Shown in pieces: positions 12,477 to 23,551 of a stretch of 64,000 nt of DNA (position 1 is its first letter; each line of letters begins with the position of its first letter). Location: NCBI GenBank assembly GCA_029876055.1, contig CM056880.1:1984001-2048000 (forward strand). Reading direction: 5' to 3'. Origin of the DNA: Madurella fahalii. Taxonomy: Eukaryota > Ascomycota > Sordariomycetes > Sordariales. The position numbers and the translations under genes are program-made. Below the pieces are notes generated by a model, which was given only the letters and a program-made list of their open reading frames with translations, was not told the DNA's origin and made no database searches.

Positions 12477-14449
12477 ATGGAGCTCCTAAGCAGACTTGGC
12501 ATTGCCACCACCACCGGCGTGGCTCCTCTAGTCATTATTGTTGCTGTCGTCTTGTACATCCTAAGCTCGGTAGCGCAATATGCGCGACTCCGGGCCTTCA
12601 AGGGCCCAACCTCAGCCGCCCTATCGCGGCTGTGGTTACTAAACACGATCCAGAGCGGGAAGATGCACCACATCTTCCACGAGGTGACGAAAAAATATGG
12701 TACGGATGCCCCCACCCCACGACAACAGAGTCAGACGACAAGCAGTGGACCCTAATGACAATGCCACAGGGAAATTTGCGCGCGTCGGACCCAGGACTCT
12801 CCTCGTGGCAGACGTCGAGTTCCTTCGCAAGGTCAATGGCCCCAAGAGCAAGTACCATCGGTCGGACTGGTACAAGGGCTCGAGATTCACTCCCGGCGAA
12901 GACACATTGATTAGCATGACAGACGAGGCCGAGCACAAGTCTCTACGGGCCAGGATGACGGCGGGTGTATGTCTTTTACCTTGTCCCCGGCGGGCAGGCG
13001 GGCAGGCAGGCAGGCCGTAGCTGACCGATTCGTGCAGTACAACCTGAAAAAGGACAACGCGCGGTGCGAGAGCGCCGTCGACCGTCAGATGGGGAATATG
13101 TTTGATCTCATCAACACAAAGTATCTCACGACCGGGGACAAGGTCAAACCCCTAGACTGGGGCTACCTGGCGAGCTACTTCTCGATCGACTCCATCACCG
13201 ACATTTCGTTCAGCGAGCCCATTGGCGATCTCCAAGAAGACAAGGACAAGTGGAACTTCTTGCACAACACCGAGGATAACCTGAGGCCCATGTCTTTCTT
13301 TACCATTTTCCCGGACATTCTGAGCTTGATTCCCACCTGGCTCATGGTCAAGTTCCTGGCGCCTCACCCGGGCGACAACAGCCCGTTTGGGCAGGTTTTG
13401 GGGTATGTATTTACGGCTGATGCTTCGCTGTCGTGATTGTTCATATGCTGACCTAAGCGATTTGGCAGCTTCGCCCGAAAGCATTCGCGTGAGCGCTTCG
13501 GGCCGGCCAAGGTCGAGAAGAACGACATGCTGGGTGTGTTTGTAAAGGGAGGCATGAGCCAGCCAGAGGCCGAACGAACCAGCATTCTCCAACTGTAGGT
13601 TTTTCCAGGAATCCACGAGAAAAACCTAACAATCGGATATCTGACGTTTCCCGCAGCATCGCCGGCTCCGACACGGTGGCCACGGCGCTCCGCGCCGCCA
13701 TCCTGTACATCGCCAGCAGCCCATCGACAGTCGCGCGCATCCGCGCCGAACTCGCCGCGGCGGGCGTTTCTCCTGACAAGCCCACCACGGACATCATCAG
13801 CTACAGTGATGCCCGCAACATCCGCTACCTCGTCGCCGTCGTCCGCGAGGTCCTCCGCGTCCACCCGCCGGCCATCGCCACCATGGAGAAGCAGCTCGGC
13901 GACGAAGACGACGTGCTCCCGGACGGCCGCGTCATTCCTGCTCGGACCAACATCGCGCTGTCCCTGACGGCAATCCTCCGGGACCCCGAGACGTGGGGGC
14001 CGGATGCGGAACTGTTCAGGCCGGAGCGCTGGCTGGAGGACGTGGACGAGGCGACTAAGAGCAAGATGGATCGCGCGCACGAGTTCATCTTTGGGTCTGG
14101 GAGGTTCTTGTGTCTAGGGCGGGAGATTGCGATGATGCACATTGTCAAAGTTGTGGCCGAGGTGAGTTCACGTTCAAGCTGGAAAGTCTGGGTGTTTCCA
14201 CACGATGCCCGAGTACCTACCTTACCTAGCCACCATACGCGCGGGGGAAAACGAAAACATGCACTGACAGCGCGGAAACAGATCTTCAACCGCTACGACA
14301 TCGCTGTCCTGACCCCCGAGAAGCCGTGGCATAGCCTTGCCTACGGTATCTTCATCCAGCACGACCAGTGGGTCAAGGTGACCAAGAGGGACCTCAGTCG
14401 TGAGGGACAGCCACTGCCGATTGCGGCGACGGCGAATGGCAAAGCGTGA
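12477..14449 (+). CDS. Cytochrome P450 A of the ETP cluster (6 exons)
   Basis: Exons 12477-12699, 12770-12966, 13038-13402, 13469-13594, 13657-14161 and 14282-14449 give 527 aa with all frames closing. An N-terminal membrane anchor (about residues 10-35) is followed by a microsomal P450 fold: I-helix AGSDTVA at the start of exon 5, the ExxR motif as REVLR, the PERW segment and haem loop FGSGRFLCLG with Cys near 456. Overall it resembles pisatin-demethylase-like fungal P450s. It is expected to hydroxylate or couple the diketopiperazine or the finished ETP at the endoplasmic reticulum. It is the first of three P450s in the cluster, is followed on the same strand by the class I methyltransferase, and has a CGG-N3-CCG site in its promoter. 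The exact step cannot be read from sequence. Confidence 0.9.
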
Positions 14450-15236
14450 GACGCAAAGTTTAGGTGGCCGTGCCCCGCCGGGGCCGCCCTTGCGCGAGTG
14501 GTAAAGGGTGGCCTGGCTTGCAGTGTGAGGCAGTAAAACGGCTTCGCTGCCTCGGCATTCTACATACAATGCGACGGATCGAATTGGTTTAGGGCCGCAA
14601 TGGCAGCACTGTACATAGCTGATAATGGGAGCATATGCCTAAGACAGACGCACCGGGAGTTGATCGACTGGCACGGGATACCCCGGTCTTCAGATGCAAA
14701 TATTTCCAGCGCGCAGCAAGTGGCCGCAATGATCGCAATGGTCGCAATGCCCGAATGCTGCAAACCCTCCTTCTGGATGTGGCGCCAGAATTTGTTGCCG
14801 AGCCCCGTACTTTTAGTGTTTTGTGCAAGTGCTGTGCAGTACTGCGCAGTACTGTGCATTAGCGCTCCAGGACGCTAGGAATTGAGGGTGGCACGGGCCG
14901 TTGCGGTTTGACGCCACTCGGAGATTTTAGTCGGAGACATTTCGTGCACTTCAAGAAGCGGCCCGCGAGCTAGACCAGCACCATCCTGCGTCATCCTCGC
15001 CCCAAAGTGTCCGTGGCCCGGGCCGAACAACTTGCTGGTGTCATAAAATTGTAGCTTCACTTCACATCGCAGAAAGATTCCACGAAGAGTGAGAGAGAGA
15101 GACCGATCTTGCCAGAATTGTTGTCGTAACCAAATTTGACCATCGACCTAATTAGTACCTGAGCTTCAAGAAATCCACATACCTCGCCTACCTTAACTTA
15201 CCGTACTTTACCACCCTCACAATTACTACCTTAGAC
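14450..15236. other. Intergenic, P450 A to methyltransferase
   Basis: No gene is supported. The right end carries a run of ACCT/TACC-type short motifs and a (GA)n tract just before the methyltransferase start. Confidence 0.4.
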
Positions 15237-16173
15237 ATGGCTGGGGCTACCATGGCAGCCAACATGACAACAATGAGCGACCTCAACCGGGAGTGGTTCG
15301 AGTAAGGAAATCCCCTCAAACAACCCAAGTTACTTCACGGGCTCCGGGGCTCCGAGTAATTATGAACCATGAACTTTCATTTCACAAATTAGTAACTGAC
15401 ACGCTCGACTCGGTGTTTTCAGCTCGATCGCGGCAACCACGTACAATGCCGACTGGATCCGCGACCTGGTCAACCAGATCAGCACATTTCTCCGTGACAA
15501 CATTCAATGGGTTAGCCCGGCGGGCATCACTGGGCTGAAAGTCCTCGATTATGCCTGCGGTGGGGGGATCGTATCAGCGGTAAGATTTGACTCCTACTCC
15601 ACCTTCCCCTGCGGGGGAAACGAAATCCAGAGCAGTATGCTAACCCGGCCCCCGGTCTAGACCCTAGCCCCATTTGCCTCGCTCCTTCGCGGCATCGACG
15701 TCTCGGGGGGCATGATCAATCTGTACAACGACAACGCGCGCAAGCAGGGCCTCTCGCCGGAGCAGATGCGCGGCGTGCGGGGCGACCTGCTCGCCGACAG
15801 CTGCGCCGCCGGGGACGAGGACCTCAGCGGGCCCGAGTTCACCGGCTTCGACGTGGCCGTCATGTCCATGGCGCTGCACCACGTGGACGACCCGACCAAG
15901 ATGATCAAGAGGCTGGCCGACCGCCTGGCTCCCGGCGGGTCCCTGGTCATTGTCGACTGGGTCTCGCCCGACAGGAAGCCGATGATGCAGCACTCGCACC
16001 CCGCCGCGCACACCATGACCCGGCATGGGTTCCCGGAGCACGAGATCAGGGCGATGTTTGATGAGGCCGGGCTGGTCGATTACGGGTACTTGCTCCACCC
16101 CGAGAAGTCGACGATACCCGGGGCAGGGCAAAGTCAGTTGTTTTTCGCCAGGGGCAGGACTCGGCAGGCTTAA
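15237..16173 (+). CDS. gliN-like: Class I SAM methyltransferase (GliN-type candidate, 3 exons)
   Basis: Exons 15237-15301, 15423-15579 and 15661-16173 give 244 aa. Donors are GTAAGG and GTAAGA; acceptors are TTTTCAG and GGTCTAG. SAM motif I is VLDYACGGG at about residues 62-70, followed by the acidic GIDVS segment and SMALHHVDDPTKM, as in the Methyltransf_11/25 group. In gliotoxin and verticillin clusters a protein of this class methylates a diketopiperazine amide nitrogen, so N-methylation is the leading guess. It could also methylate oxygen or sulfur. Several in-frame ATGs exist near the start; I chose the first, 15237. Confidence 0.85.
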
Positions 16174-17002
16174 GAGTTAGACTTCGTACTACCTACATTG
16201 GCGTCCATGTAATCTACTACTACTACTACTACTTAGTAGACGAGATCGCGCGAGCTCACGTTCACATGAACATCTTGCAACTAGTATTAATTACCACCCA
16301 AGCACTGCATGTTTGTAGAAAGCCAGATATTGAAAGCTGTAATTTTAGGCGCTTGACTTTTGCTAGTTATTACAGCATGATTACTATCGTACCTCGCGGG
16401 TATTTTAGAGAGGTAGTATGGTTGATCTCATCAGTGATCAGGTAGACCGACAGGATAATTATGATACTCATTAACTATGTACTGTGATTACCTGAATTAT
16501 GGACCGCGCCAGCGACACCGACCGGGTTTATCGGAATTATTAGGTGTTCAAAAGGATAAAAAAACCAAATAAAGAAAAAAATACTATGAAAGACAAATCC
16601 TAATCCATTTGGATTTGAACCGTGAAACGTGAGAGTGATGATTAATAAAATTGATTGACGACTACAGCGCATATCTTGAGCTGGCGAGCAATAGTACCAC
16701 CATGATGCCAACTAAAAGAGTGGAAGAAAAAATGCAACCAAGGAAATCATCATCAACAACAACATCAAAACAAGAAATCCTAATATCATCCCCATGTCCC
16801 ATCTTGACACAATCTGGTGTTTTGTTTCCCAGCCTCTATACCTTTACCTAGGTACCTTACCCAGTCAAGTTACCCGATCCCGTACCGTACCCGGCGACAA
16901 ATGGCTGCATGAATGCAGCCGGGTAGTAGCGTTGCTATGCTATATATATCATAGATATATATATATGTGTGTGTGTGTTTCCGTGCGTGCGGGTATGTGC
17001 GG
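16174..17002. other. Convergent 3' region
   Basis: A/T-rich sequence between the plus-strand methyltransferase and the minus-strand exporter. It has a TAC triplet repeat near 16216 and a TA/GT microsatellite near 16940-16980. No gene is supported. Confidence 0.45.
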
Positions 17003-18745
17003 TTACGCCTCGGTGGAGGCTTCCTCCTGGCTGGGCGTCTTCTTCTCGTCGCCGGGGCGGAAGGCGTTCCACTTTGGCACGAGCGTGAGCAGGAAGCCGA
17101 TGCCGAGCAGGGCGATGGCGATGGCGAAGGCGACCTGGAGCCCCTCCATGTAGGCCAGGAGGATGCCCTCGAGCTCGGCGCCCTCGAAGCGGCCGCGCAG
17201 CTCGGTGGCGCCGATGTGGAGCAGCGAGGTCGGGTCGACGCCCGGCGCGTACGCGTTGACGCGGCGCACGATGGTCGTGGTGAAGGCGGCCTGCGCGCAC
17301 GACACGGAGAAGGAGCCGCCGATGATCTGGAAGAAGAGCGTGATGGCCGACACGGCGGGGATGTCCATGGGCATGACGACGGCCTGGTTCGACATGAGCG
17401 GGATCTGCAGCGCGATGCCCGTGCCCACGCCGGTGATGACCTGGTACCCGATGTACTGGCCCGCCGACGAGTCGATGGCGAGCGTGTACAGCAGGCCGCC
17501 GCCGATGGTGGCGATGGCCGAGCCGAACGCCATCAGCGGCGCCCAGAGCCTCCCGTAGACCGAGACGGCGAAGCCCGCCGCGATGCTCAGGAAGCAGCCG
17601 ATGTTGATGGGCAGGTTCCGCACGCCCGACTCGATGGGCGTCATGCCCTGGATCGACTGGAAGTAGATGGGGAGGTAGTAGATGTGGATGAAGAAGCCGC
17701 CCGAGACGAAGAAGACGTGGGCGCAGTTGGCCCAGATGCGCCGGATCTTCATCAGCCGCGGCTCCAGGATGGCGCGGTCGCCCATGTACCATTCGTTGGC
17801 CACGAAGACGATTGAGATGAGGGCGAAGCCGATGATGGTCCCTATGACGGTGCTGTCCGACCACGGCTTGAAGGAGCCACCCCACTGGAAGGCGAGGATG
17901 AAGCACACCACGGCCGCCATGACCAGGAAGGTCCCGACGAGATCCATCTGCAAGATCTTCTCGCGAATCGGAGCCGCCTGCGGCTGGGCCGCCCTGGGCG
18001 TCTTGTACACCAAGAGGACGATGCCGGCCGCGACTCCGCCGATCGGCAGGTTGATCCAGAAACACCACCGCCAGGTGACGGACTGCGTCAGGACGCCGCC
18101 AAGCAGGGGGCCGGCGAGAGATGCCGCCGCGTAGGTGGCCCCTCCGAGACCCATGTACACGGGGACGTATTTGGGTGGGGCCGAGAAGGCGATCAGGATA
18201 AAGACACCGGCGGTGACGCCCGAGGCGCCGAGGCCGGCGATGGCACGGCCGACGACCAGCGACGTACTGTTGGGAGCCACGGCGCAGATCAAGCTGCCGA
18301 CCTCGAAGATGAAGATGGAGAAGAGGAAGGTCATCTTGATGGGGAAGTACTTGAAGATCTTGCCCCAGGTCGACTGGAACGAGGCTGACACGAGCATGAT
18401 GGCCGCGGCATACCAGCTGACGTCGGCGATGGTGCCGAACTCATTGGTGATGTAGGGGATGGCGGTCGCGAGGATTGTCGTGTCGAGGTTGGCGGCGAAG
18501 AGCACGAGGAACAGGGCGATCATGATCAGCGCGAGGGCACGCGGGCCCGGGAAGTCGGACGTGTCCATGACATAAGCCTGCGAAGCGTCGGCGGAGTCAT
18601 CTTGTTGCTTCTCGGTGGTCACGGCTATAGGATCCGTTGCCTGCTGGTCCACGTTGCTTGTCGAACTATTCGAGTTGCCTTCTCCTGAGGAGAGCCCATC
18701 TAGGGACTTGCCCGTTGGCTTTTCCGCCGTGCTCGAGGCCCCCAT
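17003..18745 (-). CDS. gliA-like: MFS exporter, DHA2/AflT-GliA type
   Basis: One uninterrupted frame of 580 aa. After a Ser/Thr/Gln-rich cytosolic tail of about 70 residues it has some 14 membrane segments, beginning ALALIMIALFLVLFAANLD. The first-helix signature LDTTILATAIP and antiporter motif C (AGPLLGGVL) mark the drug:H+ antiporter group that includes AflT and GliA. It should sit in the plasma membrane and export the cluster product, giving self-protection. It is transcribed away from the O-methyltransferase end. A TCG-N5-CGA sequence lies about 390 bp upstream of its start. No intron is needed, unlike most cluster genes. Confidence 0.92.
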   Translation of the reverse strand: MGASSTAEKPTGKSLDGLSSGEGNSNSSTSNVDQQATDPIAVTTEKQQDDSADASQAYVMDTSDFPGPRALALIMIALFLVLFAANLDTTILATAIPYITNEFGTIADVSWYAAAIMLVSASFQSTWGKIFKYFPIKMTFLFSIFIFEVGSLICAVAPNSTSLVVGRAIAGLGASGVTAGVFILIAFSAPPKYVPVYMGLGGATYAAASLAGPLLGGVLTQSVTWRWCFWINLPIGGVAAGIVLLVYKTPRAAQPQAAPIREKILQMDLVGTFLVMAAVVCFILAFQWGGSFKPWSDSTVIGTIIGFALISIVFVANEWYMGDRAILEPRLMKIRRIWANCAHVFFVSGGFFIHIYYLPIYFQSIQGMTPIESGVRNLPINIGCFLSIAAGFAVSVYGRLWAPLMAFGSAIATIGGGLLYTLAIDSSAGQYIGYQVITGVGTGIALQIPLMSNQAVVMPMDIPAVSAITLFFQIIGGSFSVSCAQAAFTTTIVRRVNAYAPGVDPTSLLHIGATELRGRFEGAELEGILLAYMEGLQVAFAIAIALLGIGFLLTLVPKWNAFRPGDEKKTPSQEEASTEA

Positions 18746-20215
18746 TGCTGGACTCGCTTACACGGAGCAGTTTTGGTTGCGCTTGAGGTGTGGAAGAGTC
18801 AGGCCTGCGCTGGATACTTGCTTGTTTTTCTTGCGAGGAGGGAGGTGGTATGATGGTTTGGAGCTCGTTCAAAGACGAGTGGGAGATTTCAAAAGGAAAT
18901 CCAAACTTCAAGGCTGAATCTGATGCAGTACGAGCTGCTCTGGCACGGCCTCGTGCGGCCCCCGTGGACGATATGCTAACTTAGACCTGGAGCAACGGGC
19001 CGCCGCACGCAGCAGTCCGAGACAGGGGGGTGCCCTTTTGAGCATTGTACCAAAGTAGTAAGATTAACGCCACAAGGTCGTTTGCCCAACCGCAACCGGC
19101 CCCTGGCCAACTGGAAAGTTTAGCGGAAAAGTCGCCGATCGAGACGAGAGGGGTGGGGGTGCCGCGGTTGGCAGATCTACACTCAGAGATTACCGGCATC
19201 AGCCCCGGCCAAGACCCGGAACCCTGCCGGTTCGCAGAGTTACAGCCCGCCCTACACATTCTCCCCGAAGAATTTCATGCATGTGGAAAATGCGCCGCCC
19301 AACGTATGAACAGATGCGCTCGGCGCGCTCCAGCCCACTTGGAATGATAATTCCCAAAATCTGTTCTAGTCATGCTATTGCTGCCCAAACTGAATGGGAA
19401 GTTTGCGAGTGATTAGAAATAAAGATCCGGGAAGCTTGCGACCGATGTTAAAATCTCCGTAAGGCACTGTAACCTTAGGTCAGCTAGTGTGATGTTGGGT
19501 TTTGGGGGGGGGGGGGGGGCAAAATTCAGGGTCAGGGTTCAGGCGGGGAGGTGTGCATACGCATGGCATGTAATTAAGTCCCTAAGGGTACACCCTTATC
19601 CTGATCATTGAATACCACGTATGTGTACACACATGAGGTTAGTGGCAATGAATAATTACAGTCTAAAATAAAAGAAGAACGGAAAGTAGAAGAAAAAAAA
19701 AAAACCGCTCGCAATACTCGGCGTTATTACTAAATTAATTCGTAGGCCCAATTCAGTACGGAATCTGGCTACGGCTGGCAGCAATGTCACTGCACGGGGA
19801 ATATCACGATCTGATTGAGTACTACCTTATAATCTACCTAACCTGTAGGAAACGGAGTGGAGGTCTCCATCATTCCTTTGCATCACCGCCTACTGCTTGC
19901 AATAACAGACATGATGGCGACATGATGACACTTAGCCGGGCGCCGCAATTGCATCGTTTAAAATGGCACTGCCTGCGTTGGGCGTAAATGATGTCAAGGG
20001 GTGGCAGCGGCATGACAAGGGACTCACTCCCTAGCCCCGGCTAGGTAGTATCCTCTTACAAATTCGCGGACAAAGTTCCTGGACTAGATCTGCTTAAATA
20101 TAAAAAAAAGACATCATATTTGACAAGCGCATGCTGGGCGCGTCTATAGAAGTGCCATGGCTACTCTAAACTGCAGTCCTTTGGACAAAAACACAAGACC
20201 CGAGTCTCTTCAGTC
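18746..20215. other. Intergenic, MFS promoter side
   Basis: No gene is supported. It contains a G16 run (19504-19519), an A-rich tract near 19690 and a TCG-N5-CGA element at 19132-19142. Confidence 0.5.
19132..19142. promoter_or_regulatory. TCG-N5-CGA, AflR-type site
   Basis: TCGCCGATCGA fits the palindromic AflR-type consensus TCG(N5)CGA. It lies 387 bp upstream of the MFS start. Binding is inferred, not shown. Confidence 0.3.
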
Positions 20216-21541
20216 TCAAGCTGGGCGCAGGTCGATGGCCTGGACCCAAGCGTTCCTCAACGGATAGATCTTGTCGACCTTCCAGCCGGCCGCCTCGACC
20301 AGCTTCCTCCACTGGGCCTCGGTCCGCTCCTGCCCGTCCGCCGTCATCATCATGTTGATATCCCCGTACCGCGACAGGCGGCCCATGCGCCCGTCGGACA
20401 AGATCGACTCGAACACCACCAGGCGGCTCACCGGCCCGGGCACGATGGCCTTCCGGATGTTCCGCAGGATGGTGACGGCCGGCTCGTCCTTCCAGTCGTG
20501 CAGGCACCACTTCATCACGTAGACCTCGGTGGGCGGCACCCACTTGAGGAAGTCGCCCCCGATCAGGTTGGCCTGCGGGACCCGGTCGGCGAGGTCCTCA
20601 AAGGTGCCGCCCTTGGAGAAGAGTTCGGACGAGTGGGCGATGACGTGGGGGAGGTCGTAGATGCTCCCGCGCATGGTCGGGAAGTTCCTCAGCAGCGTCG
20701 CGATGAACGAGCCGCCGCCGCCGCCGATGTCCAGGACCGTCTTGTCCTTGACCTCGCTCCACGGGTAGTCCTGGACGATGCCCGGGGCCATGGCGGTCGC
20801 GCCCCCACCCAGGGTCCGGTGGAGCTGCGGCATCCATCCCTGCGAGTTGAAGTACTCAAACATGTTCATGTCGGTGTCGAAATTGATCTGGGCCGCCCAC
20901 CGGGTGGCGTCCTGGCGGATCGACTTGGGGATGCCGCGGGCAATGTCGTAGAACTGGTTGCCGTAGAGCTCGACCCAGTTGTGCCACTGCGTCCAGTGGT
21001 CGGAGCGCAGGAGAGTCGACACGTGCGTGTTCGCGTATTCCCCGGTTTCGGCGTTGTAGCTGAAGATGCCATTGTTGCGGAGCGGCACCAAGATCTGGCC
21101 GAGGCGGTCCGCGCGAGCAGAGCTTGCCTTGGCAAGATCCTGAACGTTCATGGGGCCATTGGCGAGGATGTCTGGTAGACGGAGCTCGTTGGCTGCCACG
21201 AGGCACTTGGTATCCGTGTACCCTGCAATCAATTCCCTGTTAGCTCCGTCGATGCTGGTGTCGGGGCGAGCACTGCAGTGTCACAACGTACCGAGGAAGT
21301 GGTCGGCAAGGACCAGGTGCGCCGGCTGCAGTAACTTCTCGATCTCGGCCAAGAGGTCCACCGTGTCCGACGCCAAGCTGGCCAGGGCCTTGTCAGGCAG
21401 GCTCTTGTCATCGTGCAGCGCCGCTTGCAGCTCGGAAGCGATCTTGGCAGATCTCAGAGATGCGAGCGAAGCGCTCAGATTCTGCTGGAGATTGCTGAGA
21501 ACCGTCGCGAGATTATCCTCGCCGAATGGAAGAGAAGGCAT
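20216..21541 (-). CDS. gliM-like: O-methyltransferase, family 2 (GliM-type, 2 exons)
   Basis: Exons 21541-21292 and 21222-20216 give 418 aa. The intron has a GTACGT donor and ATTGCAG acceptor in phase 1. The N-terminal half is the helical dimerisation domain (LRLPDILANGP). The C-terminal half is the SAM fold with DIGGGGGSF near residue 245 and catalytic His in KWCLHDWKDE near residue 322, as in plant-type and aflatoxin/ETP O-methyltransferases (PF00891). It likely methylates a hydroxyl on the ETP scaffold; GliM is the gliotoxin-cluster counterpart. It is divergent from the GliT-like gene across a 574-bp promoter with a strong palindrome. The start at 21541 was chosen over an in-frame 21649 because family proteins begin near there. 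Confidence 0.9.
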
Positions 21542-22115
21542 GGCTGGCAGGGGTGATTGGATTGGGGGTGGGATTCGGATTACAGTAAGGTGGGTAAGGT
21601 AAGGTAGTGTGGATTCTTGATGGTTGTGGAATTCAAGCCAGACGTTCAAGTCAGCGGGCTCGTCTTGTTCTATTTTAATTACTTCTTGATTTTACAGATT
21701 GACATTCACGGAATCCATAGGCGCCGTCAACGGCCTCCATGCGGAACACATGTTGAGAGTTGCAGAGGTTACCCGGGCGCATCGGCCCGCTTCCATGTGG
21801 GATGCCGGGCGTCAGGGGTCCGGCCCGGCACGGTTCGGCGGCATCCAAATGTCTCCGGACCCCGGAGACAACCCGCAAACTACTAGTAGCACATCGTAGC
21901 ACATCATTGGGCCGTCCGGCCACATTGCATGCCACCTCCTCTCCGCCCATCCACACATAAAACCCTGCGCCTTTAATTGTTTCACCATGCGACTTCAACT
22001 CAACGCCATCTTCCACAGCATTTTCTTGGTTTCCCAGGCCAGGGCCTGTCTAAGTCTTCCCCAATTCCACGACGCGCATTCACATACTTGCCGCTCCGAA
22101 CCGGATAACACAACC
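21542..22115. promoter_or_regulatory. Divergent promoter, O-methyltransferase / GliT-like
   Basis: The 574-bp bidirectional intergenic region contains a 19-bp palindrome at 21851-21869. The left end is rich in GGTAAGG/TACC-type repeats. Confidence 0.5.
21851..21869. promoter_or_regulatory. Palindrome containing CGG-N3-CCG
   Basis: GTCTCCGG and CCGGAGAC flank ACC in perfect dyad symmetry, with CGG-ACC-CCG at the centre. It is a likely Zn2Cys6 dimer site serving both divergent genes. Confidence 0.45.
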
Positions 22116-23187
22116 ATGCCTGCCCTCCTCGACGTGCTCATCATCGGCGGCGGCCCGGCCGGCCTGTCGGTCGCAACGGGCCTCGCGCGGCAGCTGTACA
22201 CGGCCGTGGTCTTTGACTCGGGCGTTTACCGCAATGCGCGGACCAAGCACATGCACAACGTGCCGACGTGGGACCACCGGGACCCGGCCGACTTCCGGGC
22301 CGCTGCGCGCCGCGACATCCTCGCGCGCTACGACACGATCCAGTTCCAGGAGACGAAGATTGAGTCTGTCCGCCGTCGAGAAGACGGCCGCTTCGAGGCC
22401 ACCGACGCCAAGGGCACCACCTGGCTCGGCAAGAAGCTCGTCCTGGCGAGCGGCATGAAGGATGTCTACCCTGACATTCCGGGGTATGACGACGTCTGGG
22501 GACGGGGGGTGTAAGTCTTCCATTGCTTTCCATTCGTTTCCGGACGCCACGGTGTGTGCATAGCAGTACTGAACCATGACAGGTACCACTGCTTATTCTG
22601 CGATGGATTCGAGGACCGGGGTTCTGCGTCAGCGGGCGTCTTGGCCATTGGCGACGTCGCAAAGCCGCCTCCTGCTCTGCATCTGTCGCGCATGGCCAAG
22701 CGTCTGGCCAAGAAGGTCGTCGTCTACACCAACGGTGCCTCGGAACTCTCGGAACAGATCGCTGCTGCGCTGGGCAACGACCCCGTCATTGTCCTCGACA
22801 ACCGCCGTGTGACACGGTTGGAGAAGGTCAATGAGGACTCTTCCGAGACGATCGTCCATCTGGAGGACGGGACCAAGGTTTCACACGGTTTTGTTGTAAG
22901 TGAACCAAGCATTTCTCTCGAATCTTTCCGAAGACTGACACGCGTGCTACCAGGTTCACAAGCCGAAGAACGAGGTCAATGGCCCGTTTGTGAAGCAACT
23001 CGGGGTGGAACTGAACGAGATGGGCGTGATCAAGACCACTCAGCCTTTCTACGAGACGACGGTGCCGGGCGTATTTGCTGCTGGTGACTGCGCCGCACCG
23101 ATGCCTGCTGTCAGCAATGCGCTGGCGATGGGTGCCTTTGTGGCCGGTGGACTGGTGGCCCAACTAGGAGCAGAGCCGACTGCGTAA
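22116..23187 (+). CDS. gliT-like: FAD-dependent dithiol oxidoreductase, GliT-type (3 exons)
   Basis: Exons 22116-22510, 22583-22895 and 22954-23187 give 313 aa, near the length of GliT. The FAD dinucleotide fold is [11 protein letters not shown] at the N-terminus. The redox pair is C-L-F-C in [13 protein letters not shown], where thioredoxin reductase carries its active disulfide, and the second FAD motif is GVFAAGDCA. The family oxidises ETP dithiols to the transannular disulfide in the cytosol and gives self-resistance. It lies within the cluster and shares a promoter with the O-methyltransferase. The frame extends upstream to 21987 with a hydrophobic stretch, but I prefer 22116, which puts the FAD motif at the usual distance from the start. 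Confidence 0.92.
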
Positions 23188-23551
23188 TCTGGGTAGATAG
23201 GTAGTATTATCAAATAATTAGAGTATTCCACCATCTGCATCGACCCTCACTTCCACCCTGCTGTGCTTGTTGTAATTACATAAGCAATGTTGTCGTGGCG
23301 CTGGATGAAAAAGAGACGAGAGAGAGATAGTGATAAACCCCGTACAAGAAGCAACGTCATTTACTTAGAACGTCAAACCTGTCATAATCATTATATGTAA
23401 CATCTACGCGTGCGTCTCGTGATTTTTCTTTCCTTATTTTTTTTTTTAAAAAAAAAGGAAAAAATAAAATAACGTTAAAGAAACGTTGTATAATCTAAGG
23501 CACGTAGGAGATACTCATTCAGGACCCAAGGTACTATACTATTAGAGTGTG
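23188..23551. other. Convergent 3' spacer with A/T palindrome
   Basis: 364 bp between converging genes. At about 23432-23457 a TTCCTT...T-run joins an A-run...AAGGAA, an inverted repeat that could help 3' end formation on both sides. Confidence 0.4.

Noticed and set aside
16935..18068. Two long frames over the MFS gene (377 codons minus, 282 codons plus)
   Set aside because: Shadow frames of the exporter, rich in His/Arg/Gly, with no domain.
20498..21178. 226-codon plus-strand frame over the O-methyltransferase
   Set aside because: Antisense shadow of a GC-rich gene with clear family motifs on the other strand.
21987..22115. Upstream extension of the GliT-like gene with a signal-like N-terminus
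   Set aside because: GliT-type proteins start just before the FAD motif, and a signal peptide would misplace a cytosolic enzyme. RNA data could change this.
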